From Bursaphelenchus xylophilus (Eukaryota > Nematoda > Chromadorea > Rhabditida > Aphelenchoididae), in the NCBI GenBank assembly GCA_904066235.2, contig CAJFCV020000002.1, positions 5,890,001 to 5,954,000 of the forward strand: 64,000 bases of DNA, given 5' to 3'. Position 1 is the first letter of the stretch; every line of letters begins with the position of its first letter. The notes beneath the pieces are model-generated. The model searched no databases. It had not been told where the DNA came from and saw nothing but the letters and a program-made list of their open reading frames with translations. The position numbers and the translations under genes are program-made. Shown here one piece after another: positions 22,641-33,874 of this stretch.

Positions 22641-23379
22641 CAACAATTACGGCTGCTAGCGACTAGAGATGAAACCACCCTGAAATTAATCAATTTTATA
22701 AATTACACTTGATAGAAAAAATGCTCATGGACAAGAATAATCGCCGCTGACCGGGAAGACAACATCCAAGCACCCCGTTATGAAGGAGATGCAAAACCAG
22801 TTGGTCAAGCCCGAATATTTTTTTTGTTTCTCCGTTATTTTCACATAAAAAATACGAATAAAAAGTGAGGGTGCTGGGCGCAGCCTGCCGGTGGAGGTCG
22901 TTGTTACTACACCATAGCGAATGATGGTCTTTACAGAATATAAATACAAAAGATGTCGTTGCTCGAAAAGGTTTTTCGATTTTTACGGTACGGAGACTGA
23001 ATCGCAAAACCTTTGGACGTCGCATAACGCAACGAAGCTTAAGATTATCTCAGGCTTTTGCTTAGCCTTGCATTAAGCTTAATTTAGGCTTAGGCTTGCC
23101 ACACTTCCGGGCAACCACTTTGCGGGCAGGGCGGTGTTTGCGGGCAGCCGACGTTTGTGGGCAACATGAAGAAAGAGACACGCTCATTCTGTTGGAAGCT
23201 TCGGAAATCAGTGATGAATGTGTCACCTAAAAGTCGCGACATGCATAAATTCTGAAATTGTAATAATATAAAACACATTATCTTTTTTTAAACGTTAATT
23301 ACAATGTATGTCATGAATAAATATTTTCAAAAAAAAGTCGCTACGGCAAAGTTCGAGCAACGAATACTTTCTTCTGCCT
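22641..23379. other. Intergenic region with short tandem repeat
   Basis: No supported gene. Around 23098-23165 a unit built on cgggcaaccactttg / cgggcagggcggtgtttg / cgggcagccgacgtttg recurs three to four times with drift. An acceptor-like attaatttcag on the minus strand near 22681 is probably the 5' UTR or trans-splice site of the SUZ gene. Confidence 0.4.
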
Positions 23380-24685
23380 TCAGCTGAACCTCGCGTGAGC
23401 GCTGTATGTGTGTGATGACGTTTCAATCGGTCCTGACTCTTCGCTCCATGGCAGAATATTCTCAATTGATTGTTTTACTCGTTTCATCAATGGACTTCTT
23501 TCTTTTACTAAGCGGATAATGAGGGATAAGGTCAGGGCTTACTTTCCTCATCACTGACTTGAATGCACATTGGATTTGTCTGCACACATTCGTCGTCTGA
23601 ATCGTCCGTTTCTTTGGTCCCCTTTCCCAGCATTACTTGCAAACAGAAAATGGAAAATCTGCGTGGGATCACAAATCTCATCTGTTTCTGTTGGGCCCAA
23701 TGTCCAGTTACAATAGTTGGAACTTACTGTTATTATGTAGAAGTTCATGGCCAGCATTGTTTGCCCCAAGGCGATAAAAGGAAGATGAACAAACGGAAAT
23801 AAATGGCGGCTCGGGAGATAGTCTCCAAAGCCAATCAGGGTCATTGATGTAAATGTAAAATACAAAGATTCAAGATAAGTCCATTCTTGCTGTCTTTCGA
23901 TCATATAAAATACAGCAGCCACTAAATGAATATAGCTCATAAACAAGATGATTAGAAAAAGTGTGTTCATCGTCTTTGATCCATTTGAATGCCGATGAAG
24001 GAAACGTCGATTCAGGATTGCAACTATGCATGAGATGATATCTGACAGAAGAACGGCAGTATCCGAGGTGAAAGAGATGTACAAGGGAATCCCAATGATC
24101 GATACTACCATCGTTGCGTAACGACCGGCTACCGTGAAAGGAATCTAAGATACGGGATAAAAATAATCAATCAAAAAACATACAAGATCGCCGTATCCTA
24201 AGGTTGTGATCACGCTAAGCACATAAGTAATGCTGTTTTTGAACGTCATGCCGTAGACTATAACTTGAGCCCTACAAAAACAATAACTTATTGCACTACA
24301 CCTTACTTCATGCATTTCTGAAATTTGTCTAATTCTTCGTTTACAATTGAAAGATCAGTTTGATTCTGTATAATCTGGGTTATATCTTGTTTAAAATGGT
24401 TGCATTTGCTCATCGCATCTTTGTCTCCATCATAACTTTCTTGATATTCCAAGATCTAATATAAATTACGGGTAATTAAGACGACATACATGTATAAGGT
24501 AGCCGGAGGTCACCGCAAAGATGATAAAGAACGGAATATAAAATAATGGGCACCATAGTCGTCGTTTTCGTGATCGTTTCTGCCGTCGTCGGCTGTAATA
24601 TTCAAATATTCACAATCGAAACATTAAAAAAGAGAAACGCTTGTAGCTACCGTAACACGGGAAAGTCATCATTGGATGCGACCAT
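23380..24685 (-). CDS. Two-pore-domain potassium channel (TWK family)
   Basis: A K2P leak potassium channel of the plasma membrane. Seven exons: 24685-24651, 24592-24490, 24455-24307, 24271-24184, 24144-23728, 23687-23543 and 23507-23380; 354 aa. M1 is LFYIPFFIIFAVTSGYLIH. An extracellular cap region (about residues 47-95) has one NQT sequon. Pore 1 is VITTLGYGDL (to residue 125). M2 and M3 flank a basic loop (NRRFLHRH). Pore 2 is TSMTLIGFGDYLP with Thr227, Gly230, Phe231, Gly232 and Asp233. M4 contains GQTMLAMNFYII. Intron 5 is only 40 bp and stays open in one frame. Splicing it gives a more plausible tail (KQMRFVIPRRF, acidic TDDSDDE), but the last two exons are less certain than the rest. 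The gene is divergent from the PAX gene. Confidence 0.88.
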
Positions 24686-25089
24686 CACTCAAAAAAATAT
24701 AAAGTTATAAAATAAGCAACAAATCACTCTTTATTGATTTGATTATGCAAATCCTGCTATTGAAAAGCTAATGAGATCAAGAACCGCCCCGCGAGCTCCC
24801 GATTGGCTGTCTCATTAGCGCCTAAATACTTGAAAATGGCGCTCTTTCAAAGGCCCACTCTTTGGCCATACAGTATTTTGGAGGACACATTGTATTATCC
24901 CTCATATTTTTCGCGCAGTCGCCTCGTTAATGACAGAAGAGTGCGCGCGAACAGGAAGTTGTCAACTGTCTCAGGAACAACTTCTTCACCTCTGGGGTCA
25001 GTAATCTTAACTTACAGCATCCAAGGTTTTTTGTTATTCCATCCAAATTGTCATATCGTATTTCAGGGAACAAGACAATAAAACGGACC
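24686..25089. promoter_or_regulatory. Divergent region, TWK channel / Eyg-type PAX
   Basis: About 400 bp between two divergent starts. It contains a plus-strand open exon-like stretch (ATG 24836 to a gtcagt donor at 24997) after an acceptor-like ctcattag. Joining it to the acceptor at 25067 breaks the PAX reading frame, so I treat it as 5' UTR or an alternative non-coding exon. Confidence 0.4.
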
Positions 25090-25982
25090 ATGAGCAGTCT
25101 TTCTGGCCCAGCTGTCCATTCGTTAGGCACAAAACCAAAGGTAAGCATTGCTGCAGTTTGGGTTACTTTTCCAGGTAGCTACTCCCGGGGTTGTGGCCAA
25201 GATAGAGCAGTATAAAAAAGAAAACCCGACTATTTTTGCATGGGAAATACGCGAACGGCTAATACATGAAGGTAAGTCAGTCTTAATACCCTTAATTGCA
25301 TGATAGCTGTATGTGATCAACCTCCAAGTGTGAGTTCCATTAATCGGATAATCAGGACAAAGACGGCGGAGAAAACCGCAGAAGGCCTCAGTTTGCTGCT
25401 TAAGAGTCACTCTGTTTTCGGATTTAACAATCATCTTCCTCAGTATAACGACCATACAATAAACCCATCTGGTATGTGGCATTTCATGATTTTTTGAAAC
25501 CTAAGGAAGACATTAAATTTTCTGACTCATGCTTGATTTTTTTAGTAAATCCCTTCCCGATCCCTGCATTACTCCAGATACAGGCTTTGTTGCATAAAAC
25601 AACTGCAAATCAAAGTAAATACACACTGTTCCCAACGCCCAGACGATGTTCTCGGAGTAGTTTTACAACTGGTATGTAACGTCATATCACATTAACTATA
25701 GCCTCAGAGCAACTTCATGTGCTAGAAAGGTCCTTTGAACTATCCCAATACCCGAGTATCGAAGAACGACAGCGTCTCTTCAAATTGACCAATATCCCCG
25801 ATGCCCGAATTCAAGTCTGGTTCTCCAACCGACGAGCCAAATCCAGACGAATTCATCAAGATCAGAATCAACGGAATAGATACCGCGGTAATTCGATGGA
25901 CGCATCTCCCAATAGTGCCTCAGGCCATCCTTTTAGCATCGATAATATCCTCAGTGAGGACATTAAAGGGCCCTTCGATTAA
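25090..25982 (+). CDS. eyg-1: Eyegone-type PAX: RED subdomain plus homeodomain
   Basis: A transcription factor resembling eyegone, a PAX that lacks the N-terminal PAI half of the paired domain. Five exons: 25090-25140, 25175-25271, 25307-25471, 25546-25671 and 25702-25982; 239 aa. The protein opens with 17 residues ending in GTKPK, the PAI/RED linker. The RED helices follow: [32 protein letters not shown] and [14 protein letters not shown] linker of about 65 residues leads to a complete homeodomain (about residues 137-196), from [10 protein letters not shown] to [14 protein letters not shown]. Ser at homeodomain position 50 is the PAX-class residue. The ATG at 25090 is the only in-frame start I can support. 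No PAI-encoding exon is visible upstream within the window. Confidence 0.87.
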
Positions 25983-27016
25983 TCAATAGATTCGAGCAGT
26001 TTATTCCACTTGTTACAGTATCCTTGCCGAGTCAACAAGCACTTGAAAATAAATGCGAGAGTGGTAGACAATAGCTGCAATTGGATCTAATTTGAAGTGG
26101 AAGCCGAGGAATGGCGAAAGAATATGTTATCCCAAGATTAGGGATGTACAGGTGAAAGTGTCAAGAGCCCTTTACTCACCGCCGCTCCTTTGTAATCCAA
26201 GACGGCTTCCGCTTTCGCCGAATATCTTCTTCGCACATTTTTGGCCTCTTAAAACGGTCATTCACTTGGCAAACTAGCAACTCCGGCAGGCGAAAAAAAA
26301 ACCGAAAACATTACACCTCAAACAACGGACAAACTAAGGGCACGTTCAGCGGAAACAGTTCTTCTGATACGTAATTTCAAAGGCACTCCATGTAAACAAG
26401 ATCACAATGCTCTCTCTTTCCAAGCATTTTATTTTGTGGATGAACTGCGGAAATGTCAATTAAAAAAGTTAAGGTTGTATTTTTTGTTGGGGGTTGCAGT
26501 CGAAGTAAATTCTTACGTTTCTAATTGAAGGAAGACGTCTTTTTTCTTCATTAAGAGCTGCATTGCTTTCAAACGTGAGTTTAAACAACGTGTGTCAAGT
26601 TTTTTGGGCCCACTCATTGCAAAGCGTTCCTTTTCACTGTCTGAAAAATCACGTAAGGACAGATAAATGGTCACTTTTCGGCTGGGAACGTTGTTTATCC
26701 GAGCACAAATTTTTTGGGAAAAACTATGTTCAAGGATATCTGTAGGATTATCTAAGGATGGATTATTTTTTTCAGAGAATAAATTTCGATACTTTGGGAG
26801 GCAGCTGATTAAATGAAATGTTTTGCTTAATCTTATCCGATCACAGCAATCACGTTCTTTGAGGAACAAACAGCGCGGTTGGAGCGTTCTTTGTGTTTAT
26901 TTGTTTGGGTCAAAATGTGATTAAATTTTTGATAAGCTTCAAGCCTTTGCATACTCTTGAATCTCAAAAACCTTTATGTTTTTTCCGGTACCGTCATGAA
27001 AAATAAGGCGTTAATA

Positions 27017-27235
27017 TACAGGGTGTACACATATTGTTGGGTGTACATATCGGCGATGATTTTTTAATTTCATGTTGCGCAATCTGACACAACGTTGCGC
27101 AATTTCCGTCTTTGTAAACATTTCTGCCTTTCTCTGTTGCCTCCTCCTCCTTTTTTGTGAACTTATAATTTTGGACAAAATTTGCATGGTTCGGACGGAC
27201 TTGTGCGATGAAATTTAAAAATCATACATCGGGAA
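27017..27235 (-). repeat. Diverged MITE, relative of 7048-7276
   Basis: Read on the minus strand it contains aaatttcatcgcacaagtcc, ttcacaaaaaaggaggagga, cagagaaaggcagaaatg and aaattgcgcaacgttgtgtc, matching the same order in the 7-kb element. One end reads tacagggtgtacac on the plus strand. Confidence 0.75.
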
Positions 27236-27417
27236 ATCCGCGCAATTTTTTTAAAAGAATCGCGGTAGCAAACGGGCCGATTTTTTTTATTTTCAGGCCC
27301 GTGCCCGGCAAAAATCAGGCCGTGTGCCTGAGGCGAATTTCAAGCCCAGGCGCTATTCAATCAAGATCGGTTTGAAAATTTACTGCGGGAGTAGAGACAC
27401 TGAAATAGCGGATGAAA

Positions 27418-27572
27418 GTGGAGTTAACCCTTTCCGGACGAGTCCGCACGCCCTGGAAAAAATGAAAGAGGGTATCCTACTGAGCAACGACATAAGTGCT
27501 TCAGCCCATCAAAGCGTTATTTGGGATTTATGACAAAAAATGTCCTAAAAAGTACCCCATATCACTTTTGAT
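27418..27572 (-). repeat. Interspersed repeat, inverted copy of 35630-35770
   Basis: On the minus strand the order is actttttaggacattttttg, cccaaataacgctttgatgg, gtaccctctttcatt and gtccggaaagggttaa, as at 35635-35767 on the plus strand. The copies differ by scattered substitutions. No coding capacity. Confidence 0.8.
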
Positions 27573-27614
27573 AGGTTTTTTTCATACGTTTTTTCTGGAA
27601 GCGGTTTCTTGTCA

Positions 27615-27745
27615 TATCAGTCTGTCGGGAAAATAACGGCGGATCGTCGCAGCAAAATGTCTCGCCTCGCCGCTATCGCGCACCAAATCCCAATCAGCGG
27701 CTTGCAGTCGCAAAGCGATGATGTGCGATTCCAAAGCGCGCGTAT
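27615..27745 (+). repeat. TCAGTCTGTCGGGAAAATAA-type MITE, truncated copy
   Basis: Begins TA-tcagtctgtcgggaaaataa and continues cggcggatcgtcgcagcaaa, tgtctcgcctcgccgctatc, through gcgatgatgtgcgattcc. The terminal inverted repeat at the right end is missing after gcgcgcg. Full copies are at 47014-47172 and 60616-60783. Confidence 0.9.
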
Positions 27746-28543
27746 GATCCTTGATGTGTAATGTGGCTGTCTTCCAATTTTTATGATTTTACATTAACAT
27801 TCAAATTAATCCGAAAACAACAACGTGTCGCTGACCATTGCCTGTAAATAATTCCAATCAAAAAATTTTGTGTTTTATCGCAATGTATATTGTTTCGCTT
27901 ACCGGTAAACCGTGAGTTAGAAGAGATGTTTATCTATCCGTTAGAGGCACAACAACATGTGTGATTAATTCCGTCTTCGAAATATTCATCCTAGCGGGCG
28001 ACTTTTAGTTAGAAATCCTACGAAACTGGTCTGTCAGCACTACAACACCATTGTCAATCATCATTAAAAGTTTCAAAACTTCTGTGTAACTCGACTTATT
28101 ATGCCATCTTTCCTACTGTTAGAATGGTTGCAATAGTTTCCCGGGTTTTTGGAAAAACTGACAATGTGAGAAATCCTTCGCGTTGCATTCCGCAACGCGA
28201 CTAGACAGAGTTTAGTTATCAAGCTCAAATATGGTGGTTTAAGGATGAAACAGACCTGCTATAACAAGATAAATTCACTTATCGGGTCTACAGCTTTTTT
28301 CCGCCAAGATTTAATTCAATACTAGGCTAATAAATTACAATTCTCCTGATTTCTCTGAAAGTCCAAAGAAATTATTTAACAATATGCCAAACACTTGTTT
28401 TCGTGGCGGGCACAACGAGAGTTCCGTAAAAAGCGTTGTGACGATCTTACTCCTCGCGATTTGTTTTCGAATTCGCGACAACGAAAAAAAAAACTATTTT
28501 TTCAAAAAAATAATTTTACCAAACAGCGGCAGAAAATCAGAAG

Positions 28544-29599
28544 ATGGCTGATCAAAAAAGAATCCCCAATGGCGTCAAATTTGCATTTGGAGGATTGGCA
28601 GGGTATTTTTATCTTCCACTTGACACCTAGATTGTAGAATGGGCGCTACATTCTTCGTCCAGCCATTGGATCTGGTGAAGAACAGAATGCAACTCTCTGG
28701 AACGACGGGAAAGAAGGAATATCGTTCTAGCATCCATGCACTTAGAACAATCATTGCCAACGAAGGTATCTTTGCAGTTTACAATGGGCTTTCTGCGGGG
28801 TTGGCTCGTCAAGCATCTTATACCACCACCCGGCTGGGTATTTACACATGGCTCTTCGAAACTGTCAGGTATTTTTTTTAGTCTGAACAAGGCTGTTTTT
28901 AGTAAGGATCAGACACCTTCGTTTTTCATGAAAGCCGGTCTTGGAATGACTGCCGGTGCCATCGGGTCCTTTGTGGGTAATCCAACCGAGGTTGCTTTAA
29001 TCCGAATGACTTCTGATGGTCGTCTTCCTGTTGCGGAACGTCGAAATTACTCTAGTGTCTTCAATGCAATTGCCAGAATTTATAAAGAAGAGGGAATCCG
29101 CGCTTTATGGAGAGTAAGTGATGTTATAAAAACCTTTACACTTTAGGGATGCATTCCGACGATCGGACGTGCAATGGTTGTAAATGCTACTCAACTGGCA
29201 ACCTACTCTCAAGCTAAGCAAGCCATTTTGGGTACAAAGTATCTTGAGGACGGGATTTTAACTCACTTTGTCGCTTCCATGATCAGTGGGCTTGCCACAA
29301 CTATTGCTTCTATGCCTGTCGACATTGCAAAGACAAGGTTTGCAAAACTATGATGTTTAATATTGTATTTTAGAATCCAAAATATGCGAATTATTGATGG
29401 GAGGCCTGAGTATTCTGGGGCGTTGGACGTTCTGAAGAAAGTCGTAAGAAATGAAGGCTTCTTTTCTCTCTGGAAGGGGTTCACACCTTATTATATGCGT
29501 CTTGGACCTCACACGGTCTTAACGTTTATAATCTTGGAACAGATGAACGCACTTTACTTCAAGTTCGTCCTCAAAAGTGAAGGCCACAGTGCGATGTAA
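28544..29599 (+). CDS. misc-1: Mitochondrial 2-oxoglutarate/malate carrier
   Basis: An SLC25A11-type inner-membrane carrier exchanging 2-oxoglutarate for malate; it feeds the malate-aspartate shuttle, and nematode MISC-1 also influences mitochondrial shape. Five exons: 28544-28602, 28638-28868, 28903-29113, 29147-29337 and 29374-29599; 305 aa. Three carrier repeats are present, each with its signature: QPLDLVKNRMQ, NPTEVALIRM and MPVDIAKTRIQ. LSGTTGKKEYRSS, GLSAGLARQASYTTTRLG and KGFTPYYMRLGPHTVLTFI are as expected for the oxoglutarate subfamily. The short N-terminus (MADQKRIPNGVKFAFGG) has no cleavable presequence, normal for the family. The gene ends 96 bp from the convergent SXP/RAL-2 gene. 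Confidence 0.95.
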
Positions 29600-29695
29600 C
29601 ATCTTAGGAACGTGAAATATGTTAGACTTCTGAGTTCTTCATTATTTATATCTTATGGAACCCTTATATACATACAAATATAGTAACATAAAGTT

Positions 29696-30538
29696 CTAAT
29701 TGAAGTTCTTAAATCGGGTTTCAAATTCGTCGCGTAGTTTGGGGTCCAATTTATCATATAAGGCAATTACGCGGCCCCAACTTTCTTCAGTGGTCAGTTC
29801 TGGGTTTCGGAGAAGGGCTGAAATCTTCGCAAATTGCTCTTGAGCAGGGTCGGACATCTCATTAACATATTTGTGCACTTTCTGCCTGTGGTCGTCCTCG
29901 ATCTTATCATTTTCACTCATAAATTGGTGATAGAGTAACTGGAAGATGTCTTTTATTGCTATTAACCTTACTTGATGTTGGTCATCCAACTTTGCCACCA
30001 ATTTTCCCAACTCTTGCACTTGCTCATCGTACCTGCTGTTAGGTTTTCGAATTATATCCTTGTATTGTTGCACCACCTCATCACCAACTCCCTCTAAGAA
30101 TCTTGGTAACGAAAGTGACGAAGAAGATGATGAGGGGACCGATTGAGGTGGTTGCTCTCTTTCCTCCGGCCGACCATGTATTACTTGGATTGGTATCTCT
30201 TCTTGGAAATTGTGCTGGAATTGAGGGCTGACTCTGTTATGACCCATTCCTCCAGGATAGAAGGGTTGTGGACTCATTGGTCTTTGTTGCTGGAGAAGGT
30301 GAGCATTCTGACGGTAAGCAGCGTAATCAGACCCGATTTCAATAGGGTCAGGCAACACGTTCACCGGACTGATCGGATCAGCGTAATATGGCTGTGGTAC
30401 TCGAGGAGGAGACCTCCTCAGCTGACCATACATTACCGGCGGCATCGCATTGTAAGGTTGATAAGCATTGGACGGCACAATTGGAGAGAAGTATTGACCG
30501 GAGACCAGGGGAAAGAGGACCATGTAGAGGAACAACAT
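29696..30538 (-). CDS. SXP/RAL-2 family (DUF148) secreted protein
   Basis: SXP/RAL-2 proteins are nematode-specific, usually secreted and often abundant surface or excretory antigens; biochemical function is unknown. The frame is open for 280 codons. Residues 1-14 form a signal peptide (MLFLYMVLFPLVSG). A Pro/Gln/Tyr-rich region of about 120 residues and a Ser run precede the DUF148 domain, which starts LPRFLEGVGDEVVQQY and ends PKLRDEFETRF. The stretch VRLIAIKDIFQ interrupts the domain. Its DNA begins gtaagg and ends tcttccag, 33 nt in all, so it may be a very short in-frame intron. Splicing gives 269 aa with a smoother domain. The long Pro-rich N-terminal region is unusual for the family. 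Confidence 0.85.
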   Translation of the reverse strand: MLFLYMVLFPLVSGQYFSPIVPSNAYQPYNAMPPVMYGQLRRSPPRVPQPYYADPISPVNVLPDPIEIGSDYAAYRQNAHLLQQQRPMSPQPFYPGGMGHNRVSPQFQHNFQEEIPIQVIHGRPEEREQPPQSVPSSSSSSLSLPRFLEGVGDEVVQQYKDIIRKPNSRYDEQVQELGKLVAKLDDQHQVRLIAIKDIFQLLYHQFMSENDKIEDDHRQKVHKYVNEMSDPAQEQFAKISALLRNPELTTEESWGRVIALYDKLDPKLRDEFETRFKNFN

Positions 30539-30836
30539 ATCGACAAATGAAAGTTCACCACAACTACAAGCATTTCCAGGGTCAGTCCAGTTATATGAAA
30601 ACTAGTTATCCCCGACCGGTCAGAAAACACCTCAACGGAGGGAGCGGCGAGTGAATCCGAGCGAAACGACCGAACGCGCGCGCATTCCAATGTCGCGGCA
30701 CTTGACCCCGAATCCACTACCCGTGCAAAAATAGACTGATTCAACTAATTTATTTAAAGATACTGCAAAAATACAACCTAACATGTTAGTGTAGAACTAC
30801 TTTAGCAGATTAAAGGGTCGTAAGAATGTCCTGTTT
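30539..30836. other. Intergenic, SXP/RAL-2 to enolase
   Basis: 298 bp between two genes on the minus strand. It holds the enolase 3' UTR and the promoter of the SXP gene. I see no separate gene. Confidence 0.4.
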
Positions 30837-32212
<1,376 letters not shown>

Positions 32213-32229
32213 GGTTTAACTGAAATCGA

Positions 32230-32637
32230 ATGGCGAATTTTAAGACACCAACAAAACGCGGAAAGGAGACAATTTTTGACCCGAACAAGCCACTTTTTGG
32301 AAAGTGGAGCCAATCTAGTTCATCAAAAAGCACAACGGTAAACATGGGAAATTCACGCAAACGAGAGAATGGAACGGAGCCCAGCTCTTTGGAACGGCTA
32401 AAAAATGCCGACGTCCCTTCAAGGCTGAAAAGAATAAGAAATAGAGAGAGACGAGGGGGAGACAGAGCAGTGGCCTCGAACGTGAGTGCTCCACCGCAAG
32501 TAACAAGCTTCGATTGCGGCAAAACAAATAATGAGAATTATCCTTCTGTCTTATTCTGTGAGACTGTCTTCATTAAACGCAAAGCAAAACGCCACTTTCA
32601 TTACCTTATCATCCAAAAATTTATAAACAGCCTTTAA
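32230..32637 (+). CDS. Hypothetical basic protein or first exon, divergent from enolase
   Basis: An open frame of 135 codons starting 17 bp from the enolase start. The first 36 residues (MANFKTPTKRGK, then TIFDPNKPLFGKW) look like a real N-terminus. They are followed by a possible donor (acg-gtaaac near 32337) and a second (aac-gtgagt near 32480). The rest is Arg/Lys/Ser-rich. I do not recognise it. It may be a short gene, the first exon of a longer one with unfound downstream exons, or 5' transcribed sequence near the enolase promoter. Confidence 0.35.
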   Translation: MANFKTPTKRGKETIFDPNKPLFGKWSQSSSSKSTTVNMGNSRKRENGTEPSSLERLKNADVPSRLKRIRNRERRGGDRAVASNVSAPPQVTSFDCGKTNNENYPSVLFCETVFIKRKAKRHFHYLIIQKFINSL

Positions 32638-32639
32638 TT

Positions 32640-33874
32640 TCATCACATAAAACATCCCGGTTTTTTATTGGGTTACCATCCAGCACAATCCTTGAAAACA
32701 AACATTATTTCCCTATTTTCCATATAAGCAAGAATAAAGAACAAAATCTTGCTCATTGGCAGCATTGGAAAGAAAATGAGCATTGCATAAATTCACAATG
32801 AGGCAATCTGACTGGCCGAGAAAAAATGACACAACGTTTTTTCATGGAAATCTCGTTACGTTACGCCATAGCATGCCATGAAAACAAATACTAGGTGTCA
32901 GGAATGGCTGTGTTTTTTACCATTACTATTATCTGTGAAATAGTTTGGCTATCCAACCGAACTTTTTGGCTAGCCATTACAAAATTTTTGGTTATACCCA
33001 TTTTTTACACCTATTCCAACCTTTTGGCTAACTTTTTGCGAGATCTTTCAAAGCCATTCTGACACGTCAAATCGGTTTGCCGATCCAGATTTTTGGCTAG
33101 CTAAAATGTAGTTGTGATTTCAACCGGTTGGTCAAAGAAGAAAGCATACATATCGGCCAATACCCGATCTGCCCCAAATGCATTTTGGCCGGCCAAATGA
33201 CAGACTGCGGAAAAATATTTTCTGTGATAAAAAATTCCCAAAAGTGTAGGACAAGCAGAATCGATATTTGCACTTCGTTAAAACACGAAATGTCAAGAAA
33301 AAATATTTTATTTTATTGTTAGGTTTTTACAAGGAAAGTACTTCTATGGGCATGGAGTTACAGTTCGAGACATATATCAAAAAAAAAAATCGCACAATTT
33401 TTCTGATTCAGAATATGTAAAAAGGTTTATCAAGCCGCCAGTGGTTGTTTTAGCTCAAAACAAAATATTTGAATTGGGAAAAACTTGGTCAAAAAGGCAT
33501 TTGTGCGCAAAATAGTTGCGAGAAAAGTTCTGAGGATTTTTGTCGCTCTTACAAACCAAAATTAGGCAGCCAATTTTTACATTTTCTGAATCAGAAAAAT
33601 TTTGCGATTTTTTTTGATATAAGGCGAGTGCGTTCTACACAATAGTCTATTCAAAAATTAAAGACAACTTTTTGGGCCTATGCGTTCCATATTAGACCAG
33701 GGGTTATGCCGAGCCCTTGTGAGGATTTTTTCACCCTTCCAAACAAAAATTTAGCAGGTAATTTTTACTTATTCTGAATCAGAAAAATTTTGCGAATTTG
33801 TTGATCTTAATTTTTTGACAAGTACTTTCCTTGTCAGAAAATTTTTGTAATACATTGATGTCTGTCGTTCAGGT
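32640..33874. other. Gene-free stretch with two repeats
   Basis: At 32930-33200 there is a repeat rich in ttttggctagcc, gccgatccag and atatcggccaatacccgatc. A diverged inverted relative lies at 62980-63095 (gcagagcggatattgggcca). At 33330-33840 lies the inverted-repeat element described separately. No gene seen. Confidence 0.5.
33330..33840. repeat. Inverted-repeat element, short relative of 41185-42583
   Basis: The left arm has aaggaaagtacttctatggg and cacaatttttctgattcagaa; the right arm has the complement ttctgaatcagaaaaatttt twice and ends caagtactttccttg. The terminal order resembles the ends of the 41-kb composite element (aaaactacttttataggggc, attgtgctgatcaagaatat) but the tRNA-like middle is missing. 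Confidence 0.65.

Larger units (their letters stand above)
25983..28543. other. 2.5-kb gene-poor region with repeat fragments
   Basis: Contains a diverged MITE near 27017-27235, a repeat shared with 35.6 kb (27418-27572) and a truncated MITE (27615-27745). A minus-strand open frame at 26869-26513 (118 codons) ends in a fairly coding-like stretch (MSGPKKLDTRCLNSRL) but I cannot connect it to other exons. No other gene seen before the carrier at 28544. Confidence 0.45.

Noticed and set aside
23551..23727. Unspliced C-terminus of the TWK channel (VSSNYCNWTLG onward)
   Set aside because: A gtaagt donor directly after M4 and a cccaacag acceptor give a more channel-like basic/acidic tail in frame with a further exon.
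26513..26869. Minus-strand 118-codon frame
   Set aside because: Part looks coding-like but there is no recognisable family and no flanking exon; kept only as a note in the gap entry.
27324..27533. Plus-strand frame of 69 codons
   Set aside because: Lies within a repeat shared with 35.6 kb; no coding support.
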